A program made the translations under genes and the position numbers. From the NCBI GenBank assembly GCA_905201685.1, contig CAJKOW010000003.1, positions 1 through 64,000 of the forward strand: a DNA stretch of 64,000 bases. Direction: 5' to 3'. The DNA is from an uncultured Bacteroides sp. (lineage in GTDB: Bacteria > Bacteroidota > Bacteroidia > Bacteroidales > Bacteroidaceae). Under the pieces are notes generated by a model. The model did not search any database. It was not told the origin of the DNA and saw nothing but the letters and a program-made list of their open reading frames with translations. Within the stretch, counting starts at the first letter, position 1, and the number at the start of each line of letters is the position of its first letter. Below, piece by piece: positions 41,893 to 53,349 of this stretch.

Positions 41893-43158
41893 TTACCTAT
41901 AGTTCCTTAACACATTCTCATATAGGGCACGAATCCTCAAGCCTACCTTTTCCCAAGTTATTCCATCAACTTCTTTCTTTCCTTCTTCCTGTAGATAATG
42001 GAAAAGTGACGGATAGTTGCAAATGGCATAAATGGCATCGGCCATCGCATGAATATCCCAATAGTCCACCTTGATGACCTTATCAAGAATTTCACCGCAT
42101 CCCGACTGCTTGGATATGATAGAAGGCGTACCACACTGCATGGCCTCCAAAGGCGCTATGCCAAAAGGCTCGGAGACGGAAGGCATCACAAATACATCAC
42201 TATCCTTGTAAACCTCATACACCTGCTTTCCTTTCATGAAACCGGGGAAATGGAAACGGTCGGCTATACCACGTTCAGCAACCAGATTAATCATGGCATC
42301 CAACATATCGCCCGAGCCGGCCATCACAAAACGGATGTTACGGGTACGATGCAGAACGAGCGATGCTGCCTCTACAAAATACTCAGGTCCCTTCTGCATG
42401 GTGATACGACCCAAGAAGGTAACAATCTTCTCCTTGGAATGATCGGGACGAGGAATGTCCTGATATTCCTGAGAAAGCGGATACACAGCATTGTGCATGG
42501 CAAAAACCTTGCGCGGATCCTGATGATACTCATTAATCACGGTACGGCGAGTCAATTCGGATACACACATGATGCAGTCGGCATAGTCCATACCGTTCTT
42601 CTCGATCGAGTAAACAGTAGGATTCACCTTGCCTCGCGAACGGTCGAAATCGGTGGCATGCACGTGGATACACAACGGTTTGCCACTGACCATCTTGGCA
42701 TGAACACCAGCCGGATACGTTAGCCAGTCGTGCGCATGAATGATGTCAAACTGCTCCTTGCGTGCCACAACTCCGGCAATGATAGAGAAATTGTTGATTT
42801 CTTCATGCAGATTGCCCGGATAACCACCGGCAAATTCCATACAACCCATATCGTTGACATGCATATACGAGAAGTCTGCATAGATATGATCCCGATATGC
42901 ATAGTAATCTTCCGGAGTCATCTGGCCATACAATCGCGACTTCAATGTGTCGTAATCAAGATCGCGCCACACAATAGGCACCTGGTTCATACCCACAATT
43001 TTCAGAAACTGTTCTTCCTGTCCCGTAGGCTTAGGCATACAGAAGATAGTCTCTACATCGCCTTGCAGGCTCAACCCTTTCGTTATACCATAGGAAGCAA
43101 CAGCAAGACCACCATATATCTTGGGAGGAAATTCCCAACCAAACATTAGAACTCTCAT
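41893..43158 (-). CDS. GT4 glycosyltransferase, probable glycogen synthase
   Basis: A 421 aa retaining GT-B enzyme. The N-terminal domain starts RVLMFGWEFPPKIYGGLAV; the C-terminal domain has TFLGRITMQKGPEYFVEA and the donor-binding SEPFGIAPLEAMQCGTP motif (E-x7-E). Similar enzymes in Bacteroides are assigned to glycogen elongation. Its start overlaps the debranching enzyme stop by 4 nt. With a half-length GT5 nearby, this is the likely polymerase of the locus. Confidence 0.88.
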   Translation of the reverse strand: MRVLMFGWEFPPKIYGGLAVASYGITKGLSLQGDVETIFCMPKPTGQEEQFLKIVGMNQVPIVWRDLDYDTLKSRLYGQMTPEDYYAYRDHIYADFSYMHVNDMGCMEFAGGYPGNLHEEINNFSIIAGVVARKEQFDIIHAHDWLTYPAGVHAKMVSGKPLCIHVHATDFDRSRGKVNPTVYSIEKNGMDYADCIMCVSELTRRTVINEYHQDPRKVFAMHNAVYPLSQEYQDIPRPDHSKEKIVTFLGRITMQKGPEYFVEAASLVLHRTRNIRFVMAGSGDMLDAMINLVAERGIADRFHFPGFMKGKQVYEVYKDSDVFVMPSVSEPFGIAPLEAMQCGTPSIISKQSGCGEILDKVIKVDYWDIHAMADAIYAICNYPSLFHYLQEEGKKEVDGITWEKVGLRIRALYENVLRNYR

Positions 43159-45113
43159 CCTTTTTCCTCCTCGTATTGTTTAAGCTTAGACAACAATTTC
43201 AATATTCTCAGTATTTCGGCAACATTCATGGCAAACGAAACAGCGCCACGACCGGTAAAGGGTGGATTTCCATCAAACAGTTCTGGCAAAGTACCGATAC
43301 AGTGACAGGTCATCTCGTCTTCCATACCAATCAGGTAACGTTCAACAAACGAAATGCCACTCATCTTATATATACGCAAGTAAGCCTCCATGTAGAAACC
43401 CATCAACCACGGCCATGCCGTACCCTGATGATAAGCATAATCACGCTGAATCTGCGGACCTACATAATAGGGATTATATCCGCCGCTCTTGGGACTCAGC
43501 GTACGCAAGCCCTTCGGGGTCAGCAGTTCTTTCGTAACAATATCAAGAACTTGCTTTTTCTGTGCACGGTCCAATGGCGAATAATCGAATGCCACGGTAA
43601 AAATCATGTTGGGGCGAACACTCCAATCCATCATGTAACCATCGACATAATCGAACAGATAGCCATATTCATTTCGGAAGACACTGACAAATGACTTGCC
43701 TGTAATCTCGGCCTGTGCATCCAACTGGTCAGCCAGCTCTACCTTACCCTCTTCACGTACCATGTCTGCTACAAAACGAAGTGCGTTATACCACAAGGCA
43801 TTGATTTCAACCACATAACCGGTACGTGGAATCACCGGATGTCCATTTACTGTAGAATTCATCCAGGTGACAGCCTTCTCGGTTCCATTGGTATATAGCA
43901 GACCGTTGTCGTGCAAGAAGAGGTTGTCGTGTTTACGGCTGCGAATATAAGCCATCATGTCTTCCAACAATTTTCCATACTTCGCCCGACATTGCTCACG
44001 CGAAGTTGCCTTGGCGTACTGCTGCAATGTCCACACAGCCCATAACAAAATATCCGGATGCTCCATCTCGTAAATTTTGTAAGTACGAGGTTCACCGTTC
44101 ATAAATTCGTACAGAGCTTTTTGCGCAGTCTTCATCACGTCCTCAAATTCATCAAGTTCACCGATAGCCAATGTCAGGCCCGGCAAGGAAATGAACAAAT
44201 CGCGTGCACGGCATTTAAACCACGGATAACCGGCCAACACATAGTGCTCGTCGCCCTGTTTATTATGGAACTGATGTGCCGAATTCACCAGGCAGTGATA
44301 GAAACTGTCACGCGGAGTACGGTCAGCCACTTCTTCTTCGAACGTCTGCTTCAGCCTGCGGGTTGAAATCTCGGATATACCGGCCGAAAAGACGATGCTT
44401 TCGCCCTTCTTAATATCCACCTCAAAGTAACCGGGCACATACAAATCCTCATTAAAGTCATATCCACGCTCCTGCTCTTTGGAATACTCGATACCCCGAT
44501 ACCAATCAGGCTGGAAGTGGAACTCATTTTTCTTGTTCAACTGCATGAACAGTTCAGGATATCCCGGATACATACAGGTTTTGATTCCATTTTCCACCAA
44601 CTGATAATCGCGGCTCGCCTGCGGATTTTCGTGTGTATATTCACGCACGCTGCGGAAAGCTAAGAAAGGACGGAAACGAAGTGTTGTTGCCGAATGGGCA
44701 TCGACCAAGGTATAACGGATCAGAATCCGGTTTTCATGATGTACAAAAATCTTTTCCTTACGGAGAATTACGCCTCCCACACGGTAGGTAGTTGCCGGAA
44801 TGTGCTCGCAATCAAACTCACGGATATACTTGTGCCCGTTGGGACTATAGTGATTACCTTGATATTTGTGCAATCCCAGGTTAAACTCCGCACCATGCTG
44901 AATTACCGTTTCATCCAAAGAAGATAGCAGCACATGGTTCTCATCATCCAAGTTGGGGACAGGAATCACCAACAATCCATGATATTTGCGTGTGTTACAA
45001 TCTACAATTGTTGTACAATGATAAGCGCCCGATTTATTCGACCGCAGAATCTCCCTTGGCAAAGATTCCTGCAAGTTAATCATCAGGGTCTTGTCAAATC
45101 GTAAATAACTCAT
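43155..45113 (-). CDS. Glycogen debranching enzyme (amylo-alpha-1,6-glucosidase)
   Basis: A 652 aa protein. An N-terminal GDE_N-like beta domain (about 1-230, KYHGLLVIPVPNL, VLLSSLDETVIQHG) precedes a C-terminal alpha/alpha barrel (about 280-640) with WFKCRARDLFISLPGLTLA, TWMNSTVNGHPVIPRTG and YHQGTAWPWLMGFYMEAYL. It removes alpha-1,6 branches. First gene of the glycogen operon, driven by a good promoter with an inverted repeat close to the start of transcription. Confidence 0.92.
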   Translation of the reverse strand: MSYLRFDKTLMINLQESLPREILRSNKSGAYHCTTIVDCNTRKYHGLLVIPVPNLDDENHVLLSSLDETVIQHGAEFNLGLHKYQGNHYSPNGHKYIREFDCEHIPATTYRVGGVILRKEKIFVHHENRILIRYTLVDAHSATTLRFRPFLAFRSVREYTHENPQASRDYQLVENGIKTCMYPGYPELFMQLNKKNEFHFQPDWYRGIEYSKEQERGYDFNEDLYVPGYFEVDIKKGESIVFSAGISEISTRRLKQTFEEEVADRTPRDSFYHCLVNSAHQFHNKQGDEHYVLAGYPWFKCRARDLFISLPGLTLAIGELDEFEDVMKTAQKALYEFMNGEPRTYKIYEMEHPDILLWAVWTLQQYAKATSREQCRAKYGKLLEDMMAYIRSRKHDNLFLHDNGLLYTNGTEKAVTWMNSTVNGHPVIPRTGYVVEINALWYNALRFVADMVREEGKVELADQLDAQAEITGKSFVSVFRNEYGYLFDYVDGYMMDWSVRPNMIFTVAFDYSPLDRAQKKQVLDIVTKELLTPKGLRTLSPKSGGYNPYYVGPQIQRDYAYHQGTAWPWLMGFYMEAYLRIYKMSGISFVERYLIGMEDEMTCHCIGTLPELFDGNPPFTGRGAVSFAMNVAEILRILKLLSKLKQYEEEKG

Positions 45114-45156
45114 AGTTGTGCTATTATTTAAAGGTTAATTATTCAGGCCCATATGC

Positions 45157-45208
45157 GCTACACAACGTGTAGCAATGCCAAAAGTACAAATTAATGCCTA
45201 TAAACAAA
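45157..45208 (-). promoter_or_regulatory. Promoter of the glycogen operon with operator-like inverted repeat
   Basis: On the minus strand a -33 TTTG (45205-45208), 18 bp, and a -7 TACTTTTG (45179-45186). Just downstream, at 45157-45173, GCTACAC-gtt-GTGTAGC forms a perfect 7-bp inverted repeat that covers the likely start of transcription. Confidence 0.7.
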
Positions 45209-45286
45209 ATAAAAAGTCCGTTTTTTTTTCGTTTTTTCTCCAAATAATGCGTAGTATTGTGGGGAATAAAGACAAATATGTGAAAT

Positions 45287-46039
45287 ATGAAACATGATAT
45301 ACGCAGGATGGTAGTGGCAACAATCATACCTTTGTTCATCCTATTTATTCTTTATATATTGGAAATATTAGAGGTTGGCATGGACTGGGACTTCACAAAC
45401 CTCGGTATATATCCGATGCAACGTAGAGGAGTGTTCGGCATTTTCGCACATCCATTAGTACACAGCAGCTTCAAACATCTTTTTGCCAACACCTTGCCGT
45501 TTTTCTTTCTTTCGTGGTGCTTGTTCTATTTCTACCGGCAAATTGCTCCTTACATTCTGTTCGCCATATGGATTGGCTGCGGATTATTGACATTTTTCAT
45601 CGGGAAACCAGGATGGCATATAGGAGCAAGCGGGATTATCTACGGACTGGCTTTCTTCCTTTTCTTCAGTGGTCTGTTGCGGAAATATGTTCCATTAATT
45701 GCCATCTCACTACTCGTCACTTTCCTCTACGGTGGACTCGTATGGAACATGTTTCCCCAGTTCGCCAAGGCATCGACTTCGTGGGAAGGGCATCTGAGTG
45801 GAGCCATAGCCGGCACGGTATGTGCCGTTGCTTTCATGAAAAACGGGCCGCAACGTCCCAATCCATTCGAAGACGAGGATCTGGAAGACAATGAAGAAAC
45901 AAACGAAGCAGACAACCCTTCTCCATCCGACAACATTTCCGGTGACAACCATTTACCCGACGAAACTCCGACCTTTCAGAAATATCCTGAAGACAAGACG
46001 GAACCCACTCCACCAGACGCAACAAATTCAAATGCTTAG
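45287..46039 (+). CDS. Rhomboid family intramembrane protease
   Basis: A 250 aa protein with six membrane helices. The catalytic Ser is in GASGIIYGL and His in WEGHLSGAIAG, both in place; HPLVHSSFKHLFANT is the usual helix 2 motif. The soluble C-terminal tail (about 190-250) is acidic and Pro/Asn-rich. Divergent from the glycogen operon; the Crp/Fnr gene follows. Confidence 0.9.
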   Translation: MKHDIRRMVVATIIPLFILFILYILEILEVGMDWDFTNLGIYPMQRRGVFGIFAHPLVHSSFKHLFANTLPFFFLSWCLFYFYRQIAPYILFAIWIGCGLLTFFIGKPGWHIGASGIIYGLAFFLFFSGLLRKYVPLIAISLLVTFLYGGLVWNMFPQFAKASTSWEGHLSGAIAGTVCAVAFMKNGPQRPNPFEDEDLEDNEETNEADNPSPSDNISGDNHLPDETPTFQKYPEDKTEPTPPDATNSNA

Positions 46040-46115
46040 ACGAATCACACGTTTAAGAAACAATAAAAAATACAAAAAGAAGTACAATCTTTTTACAGTA
46101 GCCGCCTATTATATC

Positions 46116-46123
46116 TAATTTTG
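46116..46123 (+). promoter_or_regulatory. -7 box of the Crp/Fnr-type gene
   Basis: TAATTTTG, 26 nt before the start codon. Confidence 0.55.
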
Positions 46124-46149
46124 CCTTAAAATAAGAAGAGGAAAACGTC

Positions 46150-46836
46150 ATGGATACAATGTTCGATACTTTATTGCAGCTTCCACTCTTCCAAGGATTA
46201 GCCCAAGAAGATTTTACCAACATATTGGAGAAAGTACGACTACACTTCATCAAGCATAAAGCCGGCAAAGTCTTCATCGAGGCGGGTGCTCCATGCGATC
46301 AGCTGGTATTCGTACTAAGTGGTGAAATAACCTCTTCTACCACATTAGCAGGTTCCTATAGCCTGATCGAAACGATTCAGGCACCCTGCCTGATCGAGCC
46401 CTATTCAATGTTTGGCATGAAGACTTCTTATGTATCTACCTATACAGCGCGTACACTGACGCATACGGTAAGCATCAGTAAAAGCTTCGTCATGAGCAAT
46501 CTGTTCAAATACGACATCTTCCGCTTGAACTACATGAATATCATCAGCAATCGCCTCCAGACACTTAACAACCGGTTATGGAGCCCGATAGGTTCAACTA
46601 TCGAAGCACGAATCATTGGTTTTATTTTAAATCGGTCGGAACGTCCGGTCGGCGAGAAAATTCTGAAAATCAAAATGGAAGAGTTAGCGAGAATCACCAA
46701 TGAAACCCGCATGAGCGTTTCAAAAGCTCTGAATAGTATGCAAGAAAAAGGATTGATCGAGCTGCACCGAGGAGAAATCTTCATCCCAGACGCTGCACTA
46801 CTGACCGACTTCATCCAACCGGCTATTGCCCAATAG
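46150..46836 (+). CDS. Crp/Fnr family transcriptional regulator
   Basis: A 228 aa regulator. The cyclic-nucleotide-binding-like domain covers about 10-125 (KAGKVFIEAGAPCDQLVFVL); a long dimer helix and a winged helix-turn-helix follow (ARITNETRMSVSKALNSMQE). No Fnr-type cysteine cluster is seen, and the cAMP phosphate-binding Arg is not obvious, so the signal is open. Confidence 0.9.
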   Translation: MDTMFDTLLQLPLFQGLAQEDFTNILEKVRLHFIKHKAGKVFIEAGAPCDQLVFVLSGEITSSTTLAGSYSLIETIQAPCLIEPYSMFGMKTSYVSTYTARTLTHTVSISKSFVMSNLFKYDIFRLNYMNIISNRLQTLNNRLWSPIGSTIEARIIGFILNRSERPVGEKILKIKMEELARITNETRMSVSKALNSMQEKGLIELHRGEIFIPDAALLTDFIQPAIAQ

Positions 46837-47055
46837 TCGGAGCCACGTATGTCATTCCCCGGATTTGCTTTGCTTAAACGAAACCGACTGCGTAATCAAA
46901 GCTGGCTATAAACATCCGGCAAAGCTGCTGTCCCGAATAAAAAAAGTTTTTCTTTCCGCTTTCATCCCCCTTCCACCCGACAATCATCAGCTGAATCATC
47001 CTACACCGAAGAAAGGAAAACTTAAAACGAAAAGAAAAACTTTACATGCTCTTCC

Positions 47056-48609
47056 TTATTCCCATTCGATTGTCGAAGGTGGTTTGGAAGAAATATCGTA
47101 AGTAACGCGATTCACACCTTTCACCTTATTAATAATGTCATTGGAAACCTTTCCCAAGAACTCATAAGGCAAATGTGCCCAATCGGCCGTCATGGCATCT
47201 GTCGAAGTCACGGCACGCAAGGCAACGGCACGTTCATAAGTACGTTCGTCACCCATCACACCTACCGACTGAACCGGAAGTAAAATTACACCGGCCTGCC
47301 ATACCTGATGATAGAGACATGTTTCATTGCCGTCGGCATCCTTCACTTTCCAATCCCACAAACCACGGATAAAGATATCATCAGCGTCTTGCAGGATGCG
47401 CACCTTTTCACGAGTAATATCACCCAAAATACGCACAGCCAATCCGGGGCCGGGGAAGGGATGACGACCAATCAGGTGTTCGGGAATACCCAATTGACGA
47501 CCAACGCGACGTACTTCATCCTTGAACAGCCACTTCAACGGTTCGCACAGCTGAAGATTCATTTCCTTTGGCAGTCCACCCACATTGTGATGGCTCTTGA
47601 TCACCTTACCCGTAATATTCAGGCTCTCGATTCGGTCGGGATAAATCGTACCCTGAGCCAACCAGCGGGCGTCAGTTATCTTGTGTGCTTCCGCATTGAA
47701 AACCTCTACAAAGTCGCGGCCGATAATCTTTCGTTTCTGTTCGGGATCGGTTACTCCTTCCAGATCCTTGAAAAACTTGTCACTGGCATCTACTCCTATC
47801 ACATTCAAACCAAGTCCTTCATAGTCGTGCATGACATTCTGAAATTCGTTCTTACGCAACAGGCCATGATCAACGAAGATGCAAGTCAGATTCTTGCCAA
47901 TGGCACGATTCAGCAACACGGCAGCCACCGTTGAATCGACTCCACCGCTCAAGCCTAAAATGACACGATCGTTGCCTAACTGTTCCTTCAGTTCGGCTAC
48001 GGTAGTATCGACAAACGATGCAGGACTCCAAGTCTGATGACAACCACAAGCCTCGACAACAAAATTTCTCAGCATCTGGGTTCCGTCTTCACTGTGAAAA
48101 ACTTCGGGATGGAACTGAACACCCCACATCGGCTCACCTTCGGCCTGATAAGCAGCGATTCGAACCTTATCGGTCGAAGCGATAACTTTAAAATTATCCG
48201 GGATAGCCGTGATAGTATCGCCATGACTCATCCACACCTGCGAGTTTTCGCGTACGCCGTGAAACAGCAGATTGTTCTTATCAAAGGTCTGCAAATGAGC
48301 ACGTCCATACTCGCGACTGCCAGCCGGTTCCACCTTTCCGCCATTGGTATAAGCAATGAACTGCGCACCGTAACAAATGCCAAGGATAGGGTACTTACCG
48401 CGAATGCCGCTCAAGTCCACCTTGAAAGCACTTTCGTCGTACACGGAAAAAGGACTTCCGGACAGAATAACTCCTTTTACGCTTTCGTCATCGTGCGGAA
48501 ACTTGTTATAAGGCACAATCTCGCAATAGACGTTCAGCTCGCGCAGACGGCGACCGATAAGCTGGGTTGTCTGCGAACCGAAATCAAGAATGATAATCTT
48601 CTCTTGCAT
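47056..48609 (-). CDS. guaA: GMP synthase (glutamine-hydrolysing)
   Basis: A 517 aa enzyme that converts XMP to GMP. The class I amidotransferase domain (1-190) has the nucleophile Cys in GICYGAQF and the His/Glu pair in [12 protein letters not shown]. The PP-loop ATP pyrophosphatase is at [12 protein letters not shown], and the C-terminal dimerisation domain ends [14 protein letters not shown] minus-strand TAAATTTG at 48642-48649 may be the promoter. Confidence 0.97.
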   Translation of the reverse strand: MQEKIIILDFGSQTTQLIGRRLRELNVYCEIVPYNKFPHDDESVKGVILSGSPFSVYDESAFKVDLSGIRGKYPILGICYGAQFIAYTNGGKVEPAGSREYGRAHLQTFDKNNLLFHGVRENSQVWMSHGDTITAIPDNFKVIASTDKVRIAAYQAEGEPMWGVQFHPEVFHSEDGTQMLRNFVVEACGCHQTWSPASFVDTTVAELKEQLGNDRVILGLSGGVDSTVAAVLLNRAIGKNLTCIFVDHGLLRKNEFQNVMHDYEGLGLNVIGVDASDKFFKDLEGVTDPEQKRKIIGRDFVEVFNAEAHKITDARWLAQGTIYPDRIESLNITGKVIKSHHNVGGLPKEMNLQLCEPLKWLFKDEVRRVGRQLGIPEHLIGRHPFPGPGLAVRILGDITREKVRILQDADDIFIRGLWDWKVKDADGNETCLYHQVWQAGVILLPVQSVGVMGDERTYERAVALRAVTSTDAMTADWAHLPYEFLGKVSNDIINKVKGVNRVTYDISSKPPSTIEWE

Positions 48610-48772
48610 ATAATGTCAGTAATGGTTTTGTAAATAATTGGCAAATTTAGCAAAAAGCCTGCGAATAAGCGCTATGATTCGACAAAAATGATAAAAAGAA
48701 ATAAGCGTCCATCGCATCAGCAACTCTCCAGACGCACCAGAGACCCGCAAGGCTCGCACACATGCCATTCTT

Positions 48773-49219
48773 TCACTTACCGGCATTCTGTTCCTTCAGC
48801 AGGTCACGGATTTCAGTCAACAGCAGTTCCTCCTTCGACGGTGCAGGAGGTGCAGGCGGAGTTGCAGCGGCCTCGGCTTTCTTTTTAGCCGTAAAGCGCG
48901 TCAGCAACTTAATAAATAGGAATATGGAAAAGGCTATGACCAAAAAGTCAAAAGTCATCTGCAAGAAATTGCCATAATTCAATGTAACAGCTGCTACTTC
49001 TTTCCCATCCACTACTTGTGCAGGCTTCATCACCCACTTCAAATCGACAAAGTTTACACCACCGACCAACAACCCGAAAACCGGCATAATGATATCCGCC
49101 ACCAACGAAGAGACAATCTTGCCAAATGCTCCGCCGATAATCACACCGACAGCCATATCCACCACATTTCCCTTCATTGCAAATGCTTTAAAATCCTGCA
49201 AAAACTTACTTTTTCTCAT
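48773..49219 (-). CDS. mscL: Large-conductance mechanosensitive channel
   Basis: A 148 aa channel. TM1 is [20 protein letters not shown], continuing [18 protein letters not shown]2 is [19 protein letters not shown]. The C-terminal tail carries the usual charged bundle ([18 protein letters not shown]) after an Ala/Pro linker. Opens under hypo-osmotic shock. Divergent from gapA. Confidence 0.96.
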   Translation of the reverse strand: MRKSKFLQDFKAFAMKGNVVDMAVGVIIGGAFGKIVSSLVADIIMPVFGLLVGGVNFVDLKWVMKPAQVVDGKEVAAVTLNYGNFLQMTFDFLVIAFSIFLFIKLLTRFTAKKKAEAAATPPAPPAPSKEELLLTEIRDLLKEQNAGK

Positions 49220-49259
49220 CTTTTGAATTATTTAATAATGATTTTAAGTACGAATATAA

Positions 49260-50372
<1,113 letters not shown>

Positions 50373-50396
50373 TTGACAGTAAAAAGATACTAAGAC

Positions 50397-50431
50397 ATAG
50401 GCGGCTTCAACAGAAGCCGCCTATTTTTTTA
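50397..50431 (+). terminator. Terminator of gapA
   Basis: A perfect 12-bp stem ATAGGCGGCTTC/GAAGCCGCCTAT with loop aaca and seven T. Confidence 0.95.
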
Positions 50432-50466
50432 TTCTTCTTAATCCCTACAAAACAATGATAGCCTCA

Positions 50467-50558
50467 CAGTGCAACAGTTATTGCACTCGCAGTGCAGTAG
50501 TCAGTGCACTCACAGTGCAGTAGTTAGTGCACTCTCAGTGCAATAGGTAGTGCACTCA
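50467..50558. repeat. Tandem palindromic array, 23 bp period, AGTGCA type
   Basis: Four units start at 50467, 50490, 50513 and 50536, exactly 23 bp apart. Each is CAGTGCA, eight variable bases, TGCACT and a short tail, a palindrome with 6-bp arms. It lies between two terminators in the gapA-M3 peptidase gap. Confidence 0.9.
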
Positions 50559-50640
50559 CTCGGCATAAGCTATTCGGGAAGGTTCTCAAATAGCAGAAGC
50601 CGATCAAGACATTCACACAAACAGTTAGAAATTATTAAAG

Positions 50641-50677
50641 TATAGGCATCTTCGAACTGAATCGCCTATTTTTTTTG
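50641..50677 (+). terminator. Second, degenerate terminator before the M3 gene
   Basis: A stem ATAGGC/GCCTAT with an 18-nt loop containing CTTC, then eight T. It looks like a diverged copy of the gapA terminator, so the array sits between two related hairpins. Confidence 0.7.
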
Positions 50678-50767
50678 CACTTTTGCGTATTGTTTCAGAA
50701 GGTTACTTGACAAAGGGCCTGATGGAAAAGCCTCAACAACGGTTGTTTTACGATAGCTTTTACGAAA

Positions 50768-52828
50768 ATGATGCAAACTCAGAATCCTTTTTTCGAAAAT
50801 ATCCATACTCCCCACGGCACCGTCCCTTTCGACCGTATTGCCGTAGAGCACTACGCCCCTGCCATACGCGAAGGAATACGTCGCCAAAATGAAGAAATAG
50901 ACGCCATCGTCCACGATCCGGCTCCCGCCAACTTTCAAAACACAATATTGGCATTGGAACTGTCGGGAGAACTGCTTCGCCGTGTCGAAACGGTGTTTGA
51001 CAATCTGCTTAGTGCCGAGACCAACGATGCCATGCAGGACCTGGCCAAGGAACTCATGCCCCTCCTGAGCGAGCATGCCAATAACATCACACTGAATGAG
51101 CACCTCTTCGAACGCGTCAAGACGGCCTACGAACATCGCAACGACGAAGCACTGACGGCCGAACAACGGAAACTGACCGAGGATACCTACGAAGGATTTG
51201 TACGAAGCGGAGCCAACCTGCAAGGAGCCGATAAAGAAAAGTATCGCGACCTGTCACGCCAACTGAGCCTGCTTACCCTGCAATTCAGCGAAAACAACCT
51301 GAAGGAAACCAACGACTACCAACTAGTGCTGACAGACGATAGCCAACTGAAGGGCTTGCCGGAGAGCGCCATCGAAGCAGCTCGGGAAACCGCCAAAGAG
51401 AAAGGGCAGGGAGGATGGATCTTTACCCTGCAAGCTCCCAGCTATGTACCTTTCCTGACCTACGCCGACGACCGCGAATTACGGAAGGAACTCTACATGG
51501 CCTACAATACAAAATGTACGCACCCCAATGCCTGCAATAATCAGGAGATCGTAAAGCAACTGGCCAACACGCGTCTGGAAATCGCCCGTCTGCTGGGATA
51601 CAAGGACTATGCCTCCTACAAACTGGAACGACGCATGGCACAAAACAGCGAAAATGTCTATCGCCTGCTTAGGCAACTGCTTGAAGCCTATAAGCCGACG
51701 GCTCTGAAGGAATTTGCCGAAGTACAGGCAGTAGCTCGTGAAGAGCAAGGTGAGGATTTCGTACTGATGCCATGGGACTGGAGCTATTATTCACAAAAGC
51801 TGAAAGACCGAAAGTTCAATATCAACGACGAAATGCTTCGTCCCTACTTCGAATTGGAGAACGTGAAGAAAGGCGTATTCGGCCTGGCTACCCGTCTTTA
51901 CGGCATCACCTTCCGAAAGAATCCGGAGATTCCCGTTTACCATAAAGATGTAGATGCTTACGAAGTATTCGACCGCGACGGCAGTTTTCTGGCTGTACTC
52001 TATACCGACTTCCATCCCCGTGCCGGAAAACGTTCGGGAGCCTGGATGACCAGTTACAAAGGCCAATGGATAGATCAACAAACTGGAGAAAACAGCCGTC
52101 CGCACGTTTCACTGGTGATGAACTTCACCAAACCCACTCAGGACAAGCCCGCTCTGCTGACTTTCGGCGAAGTCGAGACATTCCTGCACGAATTCGGCCA
52201 TAGCCTGCACGGCATGTTTGCCAATTCGACCTACGAAAGTCTGAGTGGCACAAATGTTTATTGGGATTTTGTAGAACTCCCTTCGCAGTTCATGGAGAAC
52301 TTTGCTACCGAAAAAGAATTCCTGCATACCTTTGCCCGTCACTACCAAACAGGCGAACTGATTCCCGACGAACTGGTACAACGCCTGATAGACGCACGCA
52401 ACTTCAACGTTGCCTATGCCTGCCTGCGTCAGGTAAGCTTCGGCTTGCTCGACATGGCCTGGTACACCCGCACTACACCCTTCGACGGCGATGTGCGTAC
52501 GTACGAAAAACAGGCATGGGCCGAAGCCCAAATTCTGCCACAACTCGAAGAAACCTGCATGAGCACCCAGTTCTCGCACATCTTCGCAGGCGGATACGCA
52601 GCCGGGTACTACAGCTACAAGTGGGCTGAAGTGCTGGATGCCGATGCATTCTCGCTATTCAGACAGAAAGGTATTTTCAATCCGGAAGTAGCCCAATCTT
52701 TCCGCGAGAACATTCTGTCGAAGGGGGGAACCGAACATCCGATGACACTCTACAAGCGTTTCCGCGGACAAGAGCCCACCATCGACGCATTATTAATAAG
52801 AAACGGAATAAAAGAAAACTGCCAATGA
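50768..52828 (+). CDS. M3 family metallopeptidase (dipeptidyl carboxypeptidase type)
   Basis: A 686 aa zinc peptidase without signal peptide. The zinc motif is HEFGH at 474-478, with a Glu ligand downstream in the VELPSQFMENFA region. The N-terminal FDRIAVEHYAPAIREGI is the family opening. It is the first gene of a close run with DUF4847-like, dCMP deaminase, S41, cyclo-ligase and PHP genes; its stop overlaps the next start by 4 nt. Confidence 0.93.
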   Translation: MMQTQNPFFENIHTPHGTVPFDRIAVEHYAPAIREGIRRQNEEIDAIVHDPAPANFQNTILALELSGELLRRVETVFDNLLSAETNDAMQDLAKELMPLLSEHANNITLNEHLFERVKTAYEHRNDEALTAEQRKLTEDTYEGFVRSGANLQGADKEKYRDLSRQLSLLTLQFSENNLKETNDYQLVLTDDSQLKGLPESAIEAARETAKEKGQGGWIFTLQAPSYVPFLTYADDRELRKELYMAYNTKCTHPNACNNQEIVKQLANTRLEIARLLGYKDYASYKLERRMAQNSENVYRLLRQLLEAYKPTALKEFAEVQAVAREEQGEDFVLMPWDWSYYSQKLKDRKFNINDEMLRPYFELENVKKGVFGLATRLYGITFRKNPEIPVYHKDVDAYEVFDRDGSFLAVLYTDFHPRAGKRSGAWMTSYKGQWIDQQTGENSRPHVSLVMNFTKPTQDKPALLTFGEVETFLHEFGHSLHGMFANSTYESLSGTNVYWDFVELPSQFMENFATEKEFLHTFARHYQTGELIPDELVQRLIDARNFNVAYACLRQVSFGLLDMAWYTRTTPFDGDVRTYEKQAWAEAQILPQLEETCMSTQFSHIFAGGYAAGYYSYKWAEVLDADAFSLFRQKGIFNPEVAQSFRENILSKGGTEHPMTLYKRFRGQEPTIDALLIRNGIKENCQ

Positions 52829-53343
52829 AAAGAAAATCATTGTATATTTGCCACCTGTTACTGATGCTGATTCTGATTCCGACCTTCAGCGGATGCAATA
52901 ACGAAGACGATATCGAACGGATCTTTACCGGTAAAACCTGGAAGATGAGCCGACTGACCATCGAAGGAAAAGAAAAAGAACAGTTCGGAGCCATTGTCTG
53001 GGACTCGGAAGCCGCATACAACCGAAGCATCGAGCTTTTTAAAACCAAAGACAACTTTACCGTCACCTTCGAAGGGACGGAAGTGAACGGAGAGTTTAGT
53101 AGCACCAAAGTCACCGTCAACGGAGCCAAAGTAAAAAAAGCTACCGGGACATGGTCGGCCAATGGCAAAAACAATACGATCGGTCTTAACCTGAATATCA
53201 CAGCTTCCGAAACCGATCCGCTTGCCAAAGAATTCATCAAAGGCATGCAAAACGTATTCAAATACGAGGGTGACGAAAACCAAATCACCCTTTATTATAA
53301 AGAAGGGCAGACGACCTGCCTGATAGGATTTGCTAAACAATAA
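52825..53343 (+). CDS. Lipoprotein, DUF4847-like
   Basis: A 172 aa lipoprotein (lipobox FSGCNN, Cys near 24). The mature part is a single beta-rich domain: IFTGKTWKMSRLTIEGKEKE, NFTVTFEGTEVNGEF, then LAKEFIKGMQNVFKYEGDEN. The DUF name is from memory. It overlaps the M3 gene by 4 nt and is followed by the deaminase gene after 6 nt. Confidence 0.75.
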   Translation: MKRKSLYICHLLLMLILIPTFSGCNNEDDIERIFTGKTWKMSRLTIEGKEKEQFGAIVWDSEAAYNRSIELFKTKDNFTVTFEGTEVNGEFSSTKVTVNGAKVKKATGTWSANGKNNTIGLNLNITASETDPLAKEFIKGMQNVFKYEGDENQITLYYKEGQTTCLIGFAKQ

Positions 53344-53349
53344 ACGAAC

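Noticed and set aside
50683..50892. Alternative small gene before the M3 peptidase
   Set aside because: It overlaps the M3 start in another frame and has no conserved look.
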